Origin: Collinsella aerofaciens
GTDB taxonomy: Bacteria; Actinomycetota; Coriobacteriia; Coriobacteriales; Coriobacteriaceae
Reading direction: 5' to 3'
NCBI RefSeq assembly: GCF_015558785.1
Contig: NZ_JADMOP010000003.1
Span: forward strand, 1-64,000
DNA: 64,000 nucleotides
Part shown: in pieces, positions 45,550 to 53,658 of the stretch
Numbering within the stretch: position 1 is the first letter of the stretch
Layout: every line of letters starts with the position of its first letter
Program-made: the position numbers and the translations under genes
The notes under the pieces: generated by a model
Seen by the model: the letters and a program-made list of their open reading frames with translations, nothing else
What the model was told of the DNA's origin: nothing
Databases searched by the model: none

Positions 45550-47394
45550 CTAACCCATGACCGACATGGTGAGCAGCACCGCAGCGGCGCAGTACGCTAC
45601 GCACGAGATCATGACGGCAATAACGTTCATGGCGGTGCCCGACGTGTTGAGGTCATGCTCGTCACGCCAGAACAGCACCATCAGGTAAATCACGGCGCTC
45701 ATGTTGCCAACCAGGCAAATGATGGCAGCGATATTAAAGCACCCGGTAAAGAGTTGCTCCTCAAACATGGGCGCATCGGGGAACGCGGCAGTGCGCACCA
45801 GCTGCGCGCACAGGTAAGTAACAAGCGAAAGGATCAGGCCCATACCCGTGCTCTGGAAGAAGAATCCCAGGTACGGTTTGGGCTCGTCGTCGTGACCGTC
45901 GTACTCGAGGAAGTAGTTCTTGACGAACGACACCATGCGCGAGGCCGCCAGCAGCACGAGCGGCATGGCGCACATGGGGAACACCACCAGATGCGCGGAG
46001 CCCAGCGCCGTCCCCAGCACCGTCGCCATAATGCACGAGGCGATGCCCCACACGACGACCCAGTACTGACGATGCACGAACCAGCTGAGCACGTTCGTCG
46101 AGTCGTCCGACGCGCTATCGCCCGAGCCGACACCGGCGATCTGCAGGTCCTCCTGATGCTCCTCGGCGATAACGTCCATGGCGTCGTCGAAGGTCACGAT
46201 ACCCAGGATATGACGGTTCTCGTCGCAGACAGGGATGGCAACCAGGTCGTACTTGGTCATCTCGTCCGTCACGTCTTCCTGGTCCTCGTCGGGCGACACA
46301 TAGACCAGGTCGCGATAGGCCAGCTGACCCAGCGTGGCGTCGCGGTCGGCTACGATCAGCGTGCGCAGCGAAAGCACGCCGGTCAGCATGCCGCTCGGAT
46401 CCTCGGTATAGACGTAGTAGACGCTCTCGAAGTCCTCATCGAGTTTGCGAATCGCCTCGATGGCATCGCCGACCGTCGCCGTGGCGGGCAGCGAGACAAA
46501 CTCCGAGGTCATGATGCGGCCGGCGGTGTTGTCCTCATAGCCCAGCAGGTTACGAATCGCCTTCTCCTCCTTGACGCCCATCAGGCGCAGGAGCTTCTCG
46601 GCCTTCTCGTAATCGAGCTCGTCGATCAGGTCGGCGGCGTCGTCCGGGTCCATCATGGCCAGCATCGACGATGCGTCCGTGTCGGACAGACCCTCGAGCA
46701 TCTCGGTCATAAGCTCGTCGTCATCGAACTCCGAGATGGCCTCGGCGGCCTGGGCAGTATCGAGCTGTGCAAACACCTGCGCACGCAGGCGCGGGTCGAG
46801 CTGCTCGATAATGTCGGCGATGTCGGCAGGGTGCAGCTCGCCGAGCGTCTTGTGCGACACCGAGAGTTGAATGTTCTTGGTCGAGCGGTCGAGCAGGTCC
46901 ATGTAGGACCAAGCGATGATGTCCTCACTGAGTGGCTTGCCCAGGTGCTTCATAAAGCCTTCGACGATATGCTCGAGCGCGGGGCTGATGGCGCGTAGCA
47001 GACCGCGAGCACCGACCTCGGCGCCCAGCAGGCGCAGCTGGTTTTCGCCCGACATGGAAAACTTGATGTCGTTTACGCGCACGACCTTCATGCCCTGCGT
47101 GTCGACAATCTGCTTGTTGAGCACGTCGCGGGCAAGCAAGAGTTCGGTCGGCTGCAGGTACGAAAAACGGATTTCGGTGGCCGACGTCTTAAGGTGTACA
47201 CCCGTCTCGTCGATACGGTCGACCCATTTGCGCCAGCTGATCATAAACGGCGTCTTGCCGGGTCCGCGGAACGCGAGCGACGTCACGTGCGGAAAAACTT
47301 CGCCGGTAGCAATGCCAAAATCGTTGACCACGCCGAGCTTTTCGCCATCGACGTCCAAGACCGGCAATTTGAGCATCTCACTCAGATAATTCAA
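45550..47394 (-). CDS. MgtE_N/CBS-domain membrane protein (Mg2+-sensing partner of NRMT-like protein)
   Basis: 614 aa. A PRC-barrel-like N-terminal region (about 1-150), MgtE intracellular N domain (about 185-295; ELHPADIADIIEQLDP and PDDAADLIDELDYEKAEKLL), a CBS pair (about 300-415) and a C-terminal membrane domain of about five helices (440-614) that is not the standard MgtE channel domain. Cytoplasmic MgtE domains sense Mg2+. The gene pair with an NRMT-like transporter suggests a Mg2+-gated or Mg2+-regulated transport module. It could alternatively be a transporter in its own right. Confidence 0.82.
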   Translation of the reverse strand: MNYLSEMLKLPVLDVDGEKLGVVNDFGIATGEVFPHVTSLAFRGPGKTPFMISWRKWVDRIDETGVHLKTSATEIRFSYLQPTELLLARDVLNKQIVDTQGMKVVRVNDIKFSMSGENQLRLLGAEVGARGLLRAISPALEHIVEGFMKHLGKPLSEDIIAWSYMDLLDRSTKNIQLSVSHKTLGELHPADIADIIEQLDPRLRAQVFAQLDTAQAAEAISEFDDDELMTEMLEGLSDTDASSMLAMMDPDDAADLIDELDYEKAEKLLRLMGVKEEKAIRNLLGYEDNTAGRIMTSEFVSLPATATVGDAIEAIRKLDEDFESVYYVYTEDPSGMLTGVLSLRTLIVADRDATLGQLAYRDLVYVSPDEDQEDVTDEMTKYDLVAIPVCDENRHILGIVTFDDAMDVIAEEHQEDLQIAGVGSGDSASDDSTNVLSWFVHRQYWVVVWGIASCIMATVLGTALGSAHLVVFPMCAMPLVLLAASRMVSFVKNYFLEYDGHDDEPKPYLGFFFQSTGMGLILSLVTYLCAQLVRTAAFPDAPMFEEQLFTGCFNIAAIICLVGNMSAVIYLMVLFWRDEHDLNTSGTAMNVIAVMISCVAYCAAAVLLTMSVMG

Positions 47395-47611
47395 TGGTGC
47401 TCCCCATCATTATTCCTCCGAACGCGGCCGCATGTGCGACGTCCGGGGGCTTCTGGATATGTATACGCATGCGCGGGCGGCACGCCGCTCGACGCTTACA
47501 CCCCGTGCATGCGCAAAAAGCACCTGCATGGGGTCATCGACTGTATGGTCGAGGTTTGGATTTCACCTGTAACCTTTCTCTTGACCCTCATTAACCGCAG
47601 TAACTATAGCA
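47395..47611 (-). promoter_or_regulatory. extended -10 promoter and long structured leader of the MgtE-like operon
   Basis: TGCTATAGT on the minus strand (47603-47611) matches an extended -10. From there the leader is about 200 nt to the ATG at 47394 and contains an imperfect hairpin with ACCCCATGCA / TGCACGGGGT arms. I could not match it to the M-box (ykoK) riboswitch. The 47395-47711 gap contains no gene. Confidence 0.4.
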
Positions 47612-47711
47612 TCAGCATCGCCCTGCGGCATCGAATTTATGCGCTGCACATTGCAGGCATACCAAACGCTGACGTATCCGTGACATAGCCATTGGGGACG
47701 TTCTTAAGCGA

Positions 47712-49118
47712 CTAGTCTGTGGTGTCGTCATCTTCGGCGAGCTGGGGGAACACGGCATTTTTGGGCATGGTGACCTTCGTCAGCGAGGTGAGCTTTTTGC
47801 TCAGCGATGTATCCGTCTTGACCAGATCGCTCAATGTCACGATTTTGTAGCCGTCGGCAATAAGCCCGTCGATAATCTGCGGCAGCGCCTCGAGCGTCTG
47901 CTCGGCACATTCATCGTTATCGGTCAGCAGCACAATGTTGCCCGGCGTCACCGAATCGAGCACCGTCGAGACCTGTTCGTCGGCACCGTTGAGCAGCCAG
48001 TCGCCCGAATCGATATTCCACGAGACCACGGCAGACACCAGGTCCATCGCATCGATCCAGTTTTGCTCGTCAAAGGCTGCGTAGGGAGCACGCAATAGCA
48101 TCGTCGACGTTCCGGTCGCGGACTTGATCGCCTCGGTGCCCTTCGAAACCTGCTCGCGCACTGCATCGCGGTCCTTGCCCTTGAGCGATTCGTCGCTGTA
48201 ACTGTTGGAGCCGACCTCGCAGCCGGCATCGACAATCGCCTTGGCCGTGGCAGGCGAGGCCTCGGCCGCATCGCCCGACAGAAAGAACGTTGCGGTGACG
48301 CCCTTTTCCTTGAGCACCTGCAAGATCTGCTTGGTCGCTCCGCTCGGGCCCTCATCAAACGTCAGCGCCACGTACTTTTCGTTGCCCTTGGGCGCCACGC
48401 TCGCGCACTCGACCACGCAATCGGTGGCGGGCACGACCTCGCCGCGGTCCTGCGTCTTACCCGATTGCTCGCCGACCCACACCTCGGAGCGACCCTGGAT
48501 ACCCCACGTCTTAACGTACTCGATGGCACCCGTGCCCTCGACCTTGAGCTTGGGCTCGATAACCGTCGCCTGGACCTCGTGCTTCTCGTACATGTCACGG
48601 CCGTCTTTGACCGTCACCTTCTCGCCGCCCGTAAGCTCGCGGCTTTTCCACTTGCCCTGTTTTATGCGCTTGCCGTCCACTTTTACCGACAGCTTTTCGC
48701 CGCCATGGCGAGTAAGCACGCTGTCGTCAACGGCCAGCAAGTCCCCGGCGTCGTAGGTATCGGTCAGCTCCTGGTCGTCGATGAGATTTTGCAGCGTAGA
48801 TCCGACGCGCACCGCAGTCTCCTGGCCGTTGAGGACGACATCCACGCTGCGGTTGAGGTAGCCCACGACGGCAGCGATAAACAGCACGAGTGCGCAGCCC
48901 ACGGCGATGAGCGCATAGGGCAGGCGAGACGGACGGCGGGGCGTGCGGCCGCTGCCGATGCGAGCGCTTCGGTCGCTAAAGCCGCGGCTATGGTTGAGAT
49001 ACATCGCACCGGGCTTACGGTGACGCTTGCGCTGACCGCTGGGCAACTGCCCCAGATCGCGGCGCGCCGTCGGACGCGCGCCCGAGCGTCCGTTTAAGTT
49101 AGATCCGTTTTGGCGCAT
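47712..49118 (-). CDS. NodB-fold polysaccharide-deacetylase-like protein with lost catalytic residues
   Basis: 468 aa; one TM helix (about 67-90) after a basic cytoplasmic tail, an extracellular G5/DUF348-like region (about 92-200) and a NodB domain (about 245-440). Motif 1 is TFDEG (253-257), motif 3 RAPY (343-346), motif 4 DSGDW. However, motif 2, normally HxxxH, is NSYSD (305-309) and motif 5, normally LLHD, is LLTD. All metal-binding and catalytic His are therefore missing. It is probably a wall-binding pseudoenzyme rather than an active deacetylase. GGGGGAGGG precedes the ATG. Confidence 0.85.
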   Translation of the reverse strand: MRQNGSNLNGRSGARPTARRDLGQLPSGQRKRHRKPGAMYLNHSRGFSDRSARIGSGRTPRRPSRLPYALIAVGCALVLFIAAVVGYLNRSVDVVLNGQETAVRVGSTLQNLIDDQELTDTYDAGDLLAVDDSVLTRHGGEKLSVKVDGKRIKQGKWKSRELTGGEKVTVKDGRDMYEKHEVQATVIEPKLKVEGTGAIEYVKTWGIQGRSEVWVGEQSGKTQDRGEVVPATDCVVECASVAPKGNEKYVALTFDEGPSGATKQILQVLKEKGVTATFFLSGDAAEASPATAKAIVDAGCEVGSNSYSDESLKGKDRDAVREQVSKGTEAIKSATGTSTMLLRAPYAAFDEQNWIDAMDLVSAVVSWNIDSGDWLLNGADEQVSTVLDSVTPGNIVLLTDNDECAEQTLEALPQIIDGLIADGYKIVTLSDLVKTDTSLSKKLTSLTKVTMPKNAVFPQLAEDDDTTD

Positions 49119-49139
49119 GTGCCCTCCCCCATAAACACA

Positions 49140-49169
49140 GCGAGCCGGAGCAACATGTCTCCGGCTCGC
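49140..49169 (-). terminator. probable terminator between the PRC-barrel gene and the NodB-like gene
   Basis: GCGAGCCGGAG pairs with CTCCGGCTCGC, followed on the minus strand by TGTGTTTATG, a weak T tract. Confidence 0.55.
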
Positions 49170-49190
49170 CTCCCATCATTTGGTACGTCG

Positions 49191-49946
49191 CTATTTGCTA
49201 GCTTTTGACGAGCCCCCGCTCGCCTTTTGATATTCGTCCTTAAAGGCCTTGAACATACCGCGCGTCTTGCCGAGCTGCTTGCCCAGCGCGCGACTGCCCT
49301 TGTCCACGGCGACCGAACCCTTGTCATCGAGCACCTTGGCGCCCTTCTTGACCTTATCGCCCACCACGACGCTTGCCTCGGCAGCCTTTGCGGCGGCGCC
49401 GCCCGAATACCCGAGCGACTTGACCTCGTCCGAGACAATCATCGCGCCGTTCTCGTAGCCGCGCAGCATCGTCGGCGGCACCTGCGTGTCGCCCACCAGC
49501 ATGCTCGATGCGGCGCTGGCGGTCACATAGAATGTCTGCACGATACCCGAACGCGGTTTGAACTCCACATCCGAGCAATAGCCCACGGCATCGCCCGACT
49601 CCGTGCGCACGTCCATGCCAACCCAGATAATGCAATCGTCCAGGTTGATGTCGAGGCGCTTGGCCGCAGCGGCATCGTAGGTGCCCTTGACGTCGTCAAC
49701 TGCGATGGCGCCCTCGTAGACGCCAATGGCATCGAGCGCCACAAAGCGGTCGGGGCGCTCGATCATACCCGCGATATCGGACTGGCGAACCATAAAGCCC
49801 ACCACGCGCGTACCGCCCGGGGTAAAGACCGGAAAGTGAATCTTGCCGAGCTTTTTAGGGCTGCGCGGCGTGCCGTCCTTTTTGGTGCGCTTATCCTCGG
49901 TAGGCTTGCGATAGATTTTAGCACCGACAAAATCCCCGGCGCGCAT
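49191..49946 (-). CDS. PRC-barrel domain protein of unknown function
   Basis: 251 aa, cytosolic. Two PRC-barrel-like beta segments are visible (about 1-90 and 105-170; RVVGFMVRQSDIAGM and ESGDAVGYCSDVEFKP), resembling the N-terminal part of the nearby MgtE-like protein. The C-terminus is Lys/Ala-rich with a helical look. Its ATG at 49946 overlaps the YtxH-like stop. Co-transcription with YtxH-like protein suggests a role at the envelope or stress response, not resolved. Confidence 0.7.
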   Translation of the reverse strand: MRAGDFVGAKIYRKPTEDKRTKKDGTPRSPKKLGKIHFPVFTPGGTRVVGFMVRQSDIAGMIERPDRFVALDAIGVYEGAIAVDDVKGTYDAAAAKRLDINLDDCIIWVGMDVRTESGDAVGYCSDVEFKPRSGIVQTFYVTASAASSMLVGDTQVPPTMLRGYENGAMIVSDEVKSLGYSGGAAAKAAEASVVVGDKVKKGAKVLDDKGSVAVDKGSRALGKQLGKTRGMFKAFKDEYQKASGGSSKASK

Positions 49947-50341
49947 TATGCCTCGGTCGAAGGCTCCGCGGCCTCGGCGTCAGCCTCGACGGCGTTCTCG
50001 ACCACGACATCGGCGGCGGGCGTCACGTTGCCGCCCGAGATGGCGTCGTTGAGCTGCTCTCGCAGCTGGTCCATGCGCTCGCGGGCAAGGTCAACCTTGG
50101 CACGCAGGTCATCGGTCTTGGCATCGACCATCGGGCCAAAATCGTTGACCGCAGCGCGGGCCTCCTCGGCACCGTGCTCGTAGGTGTCGCGCATGTTATC
50201 CCAGGCGTCGTTTGCGATATCGGCAGCCATGGCGCGGGTCTCGGCGCCCGAGCGCGGAGCCAGGGCGACACCGATAATGGCGCCGGCGGCGGCACCGAAG
50301 AGCGCACCCGAGATAAAGTTGAAAGTCTTACCCATGTTCAT
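49946..50341 (-). CDS. YtxH-domain small membrane-associated protein
   Basis: 131 aa. The N-terminus MGKTFNFISGALFGAAAGAIIGVALAPRSG contains a Gly/Ala-rich single helix followed by a Lys/Glu/Ala-rich coiled coil, the YtxH pattern. Family members are general-stress proteins in Firmicutes. First gene of a two-gene unit with the PRC-barrel protein. AGGAGAGG before the ATG. Confidence 0.8.
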   Translation of the reverse strand: MNMGKTFNFISGALFGAAAGAIIGVALAPRSGAETRAMAADIANDAWDNMRDTYEHGAEEARAAVNDFGPMVDAKTDDLRAKVDLARERMDQLREQLNDAISGGNVTPAADVVVENAVEADAEAAEPSTEA

Positions 50342-50471
50342 TCCTCTCCTGCGGGCACCTCGGCGCCCACCGTTTGAATGCTGTCCATTATACCCGCAGC
50401 ACAGCGCTTGCCGTCTTGCTCATCTGCGTACGGTAAAGGCGCAGGTACATGATGGTGATAAGCGGGTGAGC

Positions 50472-51281
50472 CTACTCCTGCGGCATGGCAGGCATGGCCA
50501 CCGTGGCGGCCGGGTCCTCGCCGGCGCCGTCAACGAGCGGCAGCGCTCCCTCGCGCGCAGGGGCAACCGGAGCCGTCGCCGCACCACCGTAGACGGCAGC
50601 GGGGGCCTCATGGCTCTCGGCGGTCGCGCCCTCGGTATCGATTACTTCCTGCGGCTCGTCGTCAAAGCTCGGGACGCCCTGGGGCTCCGCGGGCTCGGCC
50701 TCGACGGCCTCCTCGGCAGGCGCCTCGCCCTCGTTCGCGTCCCCGGCCTCGCCCTCGGCATTCGCGGCGGCGACGGCCTCGTGCGGGTCCTTGCCCTCGG
50801 CCTCGGCGCGCATGCCCAGCACCAGGTTGCGCAATCCCGCAACCGTACCGTCCACATCGGGAGCGGGCTGGTCGGCATGCAGATAGGCCCAATCCATCAT
50901 AAAGGTCGCCGAAGACAGCGCGCCGATGGCCAGCGCGTCGTCGGGACACGAAAGCTCGACCTCAAAGACACGCTCGTCGTGCTCGCTTACGCGGGTGCGG
51001 CCGCACGAAATGCTGCCGGCAAGCCCGGTCTCGTTCATGAGCTCGACCGTCACGTGCTCCAGCAGATGGCAAAGCTCGGTCTGGCCCATGCAGTCCTGGA
51101 ATTCGCGACCGGAATCGCCCAGGCACAGATGCTTGGCAATCGCGGGTACCAGGTAGTACACGCGCGCCGTGGCCTCGATGTCCTCCGAGGTCATGAGCGG
51201 CATGCCGGGGTTCACCAGCACATGCGCGCAGATCTTGTCCTCGCTGACGGTGACCTTAAGGATGTTGAACAGGCCTGCCAT
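50472..51281 (-). CDS. orphan cyanophycin-synthetase-N-like domain protein with acidic tail
   Basis: 269 aa. The first 130 residues match the layout of the cyanophycin synthetase (CphA) N-terminal domain: TELCHLLEHVTVELMNETGL (residues 68-87) compares with CphA HIVEHVALELQ...AG, followed by CGRTR (93-97) and VFEVEL, as in CphA GRTR...VFEY. No ATP-grasp or Mur-ligase domains follow. Instead there is an Ala/Glu/Pro-rich, probably disordered tail (about 145-269). The role could be to bind a polypeptide or a glutamate/aspartate chain, but is unknown. Confidence 0.6.
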   Translation of the reverse strand: MAGLFNILKVTVSEDKICAHVLVNPGMPLMTSEDIEATARVYYLVPAIAKHLCLGDSGREFQDCMGQTELCHLLEHVTVELMNETGLAGSISCGRTRVSEHDERVFEVELSCPDDALAIGALSSATFMMDWAYLHADQPAPDVDGTVAGLRNLVLGMRAEAEGKDPHEAVAAANAEGEAGDANEGEAPAEEAVEAEPAEPQGVPSFDDEPQEVIDTEGATAESHEAPAAVYGGAATAPVAPAREGALPLVDGAGEDPAATVAMPAMPQE

Positions 51282-51305
51282 AACTCTCCCCTACTCTTCC
51301 TTGCC

Positions 51306-52679
51306 CTACTCGTCGCCGTCGTGCGGGTCCGCAAAACCCGCGTCCGGCGCCGCCGGCTTATCTGCCGAGGACTCGGAATCCTTCTTATCGGTTTCGGCCG
51401 GAGCGATCACGCGAATGAGCGAGATGCGCTGGCCACGCATCGACTGTACCTTGAACTTGTACCCCGCAACCTCAAACACCTCTCCGATATCGGGCACCGA
51501 GTCGCAAAGCTCCAAAATCCAGCCGGCGATGGTCTCATAATCATCGCTTTCCTCGAGCGGCCAACCAAGCTCAATCGCGTCATCGCACGAAAAACGCCCA
51601 TCGACAAGCCACTCGCGGCGCGAAAGGCGCGTGAGGTACTTGTTGTCGGGGTCGAACTCGTCCTCAATCTCGCCCACGATCTCCTCGACAATGTCCTCGA
51701 TGGTGATGATGCCGGCCGTGCCACCGTACTCGTCCACGACCACTACGATCTGGTCGTGCGAGGTCTGCATCTCGGACAGCAGCGGCAGGATGTCCTTGGT
51801 GTCGGGCACAAAGGTGGCGTCGCGCAAAAAGTCGGCGATGGGCTGGTCACCCTTGCCGTCGAGCGAAGGCTGAATCAGGTCCTTGATGTGCGCGATGCCG
51901 GCGACGTTGTCGGGATCCTCATGATAGACGGGGATGCGGCTAAAGCCGGTCTGGCGCATAGCGGACAGCACGTCGGCGACCGTCTCGTCGTCCTCGCACA
52001 TGGTGGTGTCCACGCGCGGCACCATGACCTCGCGGGCAACGGTGTCGCCCAGGTCGAAGATCTCGTGGATCATGCGCTTTTCCTCGTCGAGCAGGTCGTC
52101 CTGCTCCGAGACCATGTACTTGATCTCTTCCTCCGAGACGTTCTGGCGGTCATCGGCGCTCTTGATGCGCAGGATGCGGGCCAAGCCGTCTGAGCAGGCA
52201 CCGGTCAGCCACACGAGCGGACGGGCGATCTTTTGAAATACGGAGAGCGGTCCCACGACCTGCTTGGATACGCCCTCGGCGTTAGCGAGGCCGATGCGCT
52301 TGGGCACGAGCTCGCCAATCACGATGGACACAAAGGCGACGGCGACGGTGATGATGACCGGCGCCAGGCCGCGCGCGATGGCGGAAAGCGGCGCGATGCC
52401 AAAGCTCATGAGCCACGTGGCAAGCGGGTCGGACAGGCTCGTCGAGGCGACGGCGGACGAGGCAAAGCCCACGAGCGTGATGGCGACCTGGATGGTAGCG
52501 AGCAGCTGATCGGAATCGGCGGCCAGCTTAATGGCGTGCTCGGCGCGTTTGTCGCCTTCCTCGGCCTCGTGCTCCAGCACAGCGCGCTTTGCCGTGGTGA
52601 GCGCCATCTCGGACATAGAAAAGTAGCCGTTGATGAGGGTCAAAACGAGGGTGGTGATAAGGGAGATGGTTATGTCCAT
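51306..52679 (-). CDS. CNNM/HlyC-family protein (DUF21-CBS-CorC/HlyC), putative Mg2+/metal exporter
   Basis: 457 aa. DUF21/CNNM membrane domain (about 1-200; YFSMSEMALTTAKRA near the N-terminus), CBS pair (about 215-340; MVPRVDTTMCEDDETVADV), and a CorC_HlyC domain (about 355-435). Bacterial homologues such as CorC/CorB/MpfA take part in Mg2+ or Co2+ efflux and stress. This is the third Mg2+-related locus in the window. Its context (envelope/stress proteins) offers no further specificity. Confidence 0.9.
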   Translation of the reverse strand: MDITISLITTLVLTLINGYFSMSEMALTTAKRAVLEHEAEEGDKRAEHAIKLAADSDQLLATIQVAITLVGFASSAVASTSLSDPLATWLMSFGIAPLSAIARGLAPVIITVAVAFVSIVIGELVPKRIGLANAEGVSKQVVGPLSVFQKIARPLVWLTGACSDGLARILRIKSADDRQNVSEEEIKYMVSEQDDLLDEEKRMIHEIFDLGDTVAREVMVPRVDTTMCEDDETVADVLSAMRQTGFSRIPVYHEDPDNVAGIAHIKDLIQPSLDGKGDQPIADFLRDATFVPDTKDILPLLSEMQTSHDQIVVVVDEYGGTAGIITIEDIVEEIVGEIEDEFDPDNKYLTRLSRREWLVDGRFSCDDAIELGWPLEESDDYETIAGWILELCDSVPDIGEVFEVAGYKFKVQSMRGQRISLIRVIAPAETDKKDSESSADKPAAPDAGFADPHDGDE

Positions 52680-52788
52680 CGGGAGTTTCTCGAACCTCCA
52701 AGATTCGGGCGTCAGGGTAAAACATTGATGGCGGATACGGCAATTGCGCCGGCGCCCAAACGAGAACGCGGGCGCGCAGGCATGGTCG

Positions 52789-53472
52789 CTAGATTACGAA
52801 GAGGATCACCGCCATGAACTGGAAGATGCTGCCGGCGAGCACCCACAGGTGAAACACGCTGTGCAGATAGCGCACGTTTTTGGCGATATAGAACGGCACG
52901 CCCGCGGTGTAGCACACGCCGCCGACGGCGAGCAGGGCAAGCGCCACGGGGTTGAGCAGCTCCACAAGTTCGGGCAGCTTAAAGACAACGAGCCAGCCCA
53001 TCAGCAGGTAGACCAAGCCACTTACCCAGTGCGGTTGACGCTCGCGCATAAAGCACTCGAGGGCGATGCCGATAATGGCGATGGCCCATACGGCAAAGAA
53101 CAGCATAGGACCGCCGTCATTTGCGAGTGTGATGAGGCAAAACGGCGTATAGCTGCCGGCTATGAGCAGGTAGATGCAGCTGTGGTCGATAATGCGGAAC
53201 ACGCGCTTGGCGCGCGCGGGCTGAATCGCGTGGTAGAGCGTGGAGGCTAGGTATTCGAGGATAATGCTGACGCCATAGACAATCGCCGCGGCCATGTGGG
53301 CCGGACCTCCGCCGCGCAGGGCGGCGAATACGATCAAGAGCACCAGACCCGCGATACCCAGCAGGCAGCCGACACCATGGGTGACGGAGTTCATGATCTC
53401 CTCGCCCACCGTGTAGTGTGGAACGGCCGCGGTCTTGGGTCGCGGCTTGGAACTGTCGCTCGAATCGGACAT
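52789..53472 (-). CDS. TrhA/hemolysin III-like membrane protein (PAQR superfamily)
   Basis: 227 aa from ATG at 53472 (a GGAGG lies 11 nt upstream, a long spacing). Seven TM helices expected. Conserved family features: EEIMNSVTHGVG near residue 25, ASTLYHA, DHSCIYLLIAGSYTP, and HSVFHLWVLAGS at the C-terminus. Homologues were named haemolysins but the bacterial role is in membrane-lipid energetics. Do not read this as evidence of a toxin. Confidence 0.92.
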   Translation of the reverse strand: MSDSSDSSKPRPKTAAVPHYTVGEEIMNSVTHGVGCLLGIAGLVLLIVFAALRGGGPAHMAAAIVYGVSIILEYLASTLYHAIQPARAKRVFRIIDHSCIYLLIAGSYTPFCLITLANDGGPMLFFAVWAIAIIGIALECFMRERQPHWVSGLVYLLMGWLVVFKLPELVELLNPVALALLAVGGVCYTAGVPFYIAKNVRYLHSVFHLWVLAGSIFQFMAVILFVI

Positions 53473-53579
53473 GCCGGTTACATCCTCCAACGTAAAGAGT
53501 TCTCAACACTATATCAAAGCGTCTAGGTACGTGCGAAATTTGCACCATACGCGACCCTTTGTTTACCCATTCTTTGCCT

Positions 53580-53638
53580 GTTGACGCATCAACGGCGAAC
53601 GTCCATAATGCGCTTGCATTGAATGTTGACGTATTAAC
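53580..53638 (+). promoter_or_regulatory. two GTTGAC-type near-palindromes upstream of the hydrolase
   Basis: GTTGACGCATCAAC (53580-53593) and GTTGACGTATTAAC (53625-53638), 45 bp apart. The first is a perfect GTTGA/TCAAC inverted repeat and the second differs at one symmetrical position. They lie 21 nt and more upstream of the ATG at 53659, where a repressor would block transcription. Regulator unknown. Confidence 0.45.
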
Positions 53639-53658
53639 ATCTTATAGGAGAATACCGC

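Noticed and set aside
52789..53472. Haemolysin/virulence factor reading of the TrhA-like protein
   Set aside because: The family name is historical; the sequence is a seven-helix PAQR-type membrane protein with no toxin feature.
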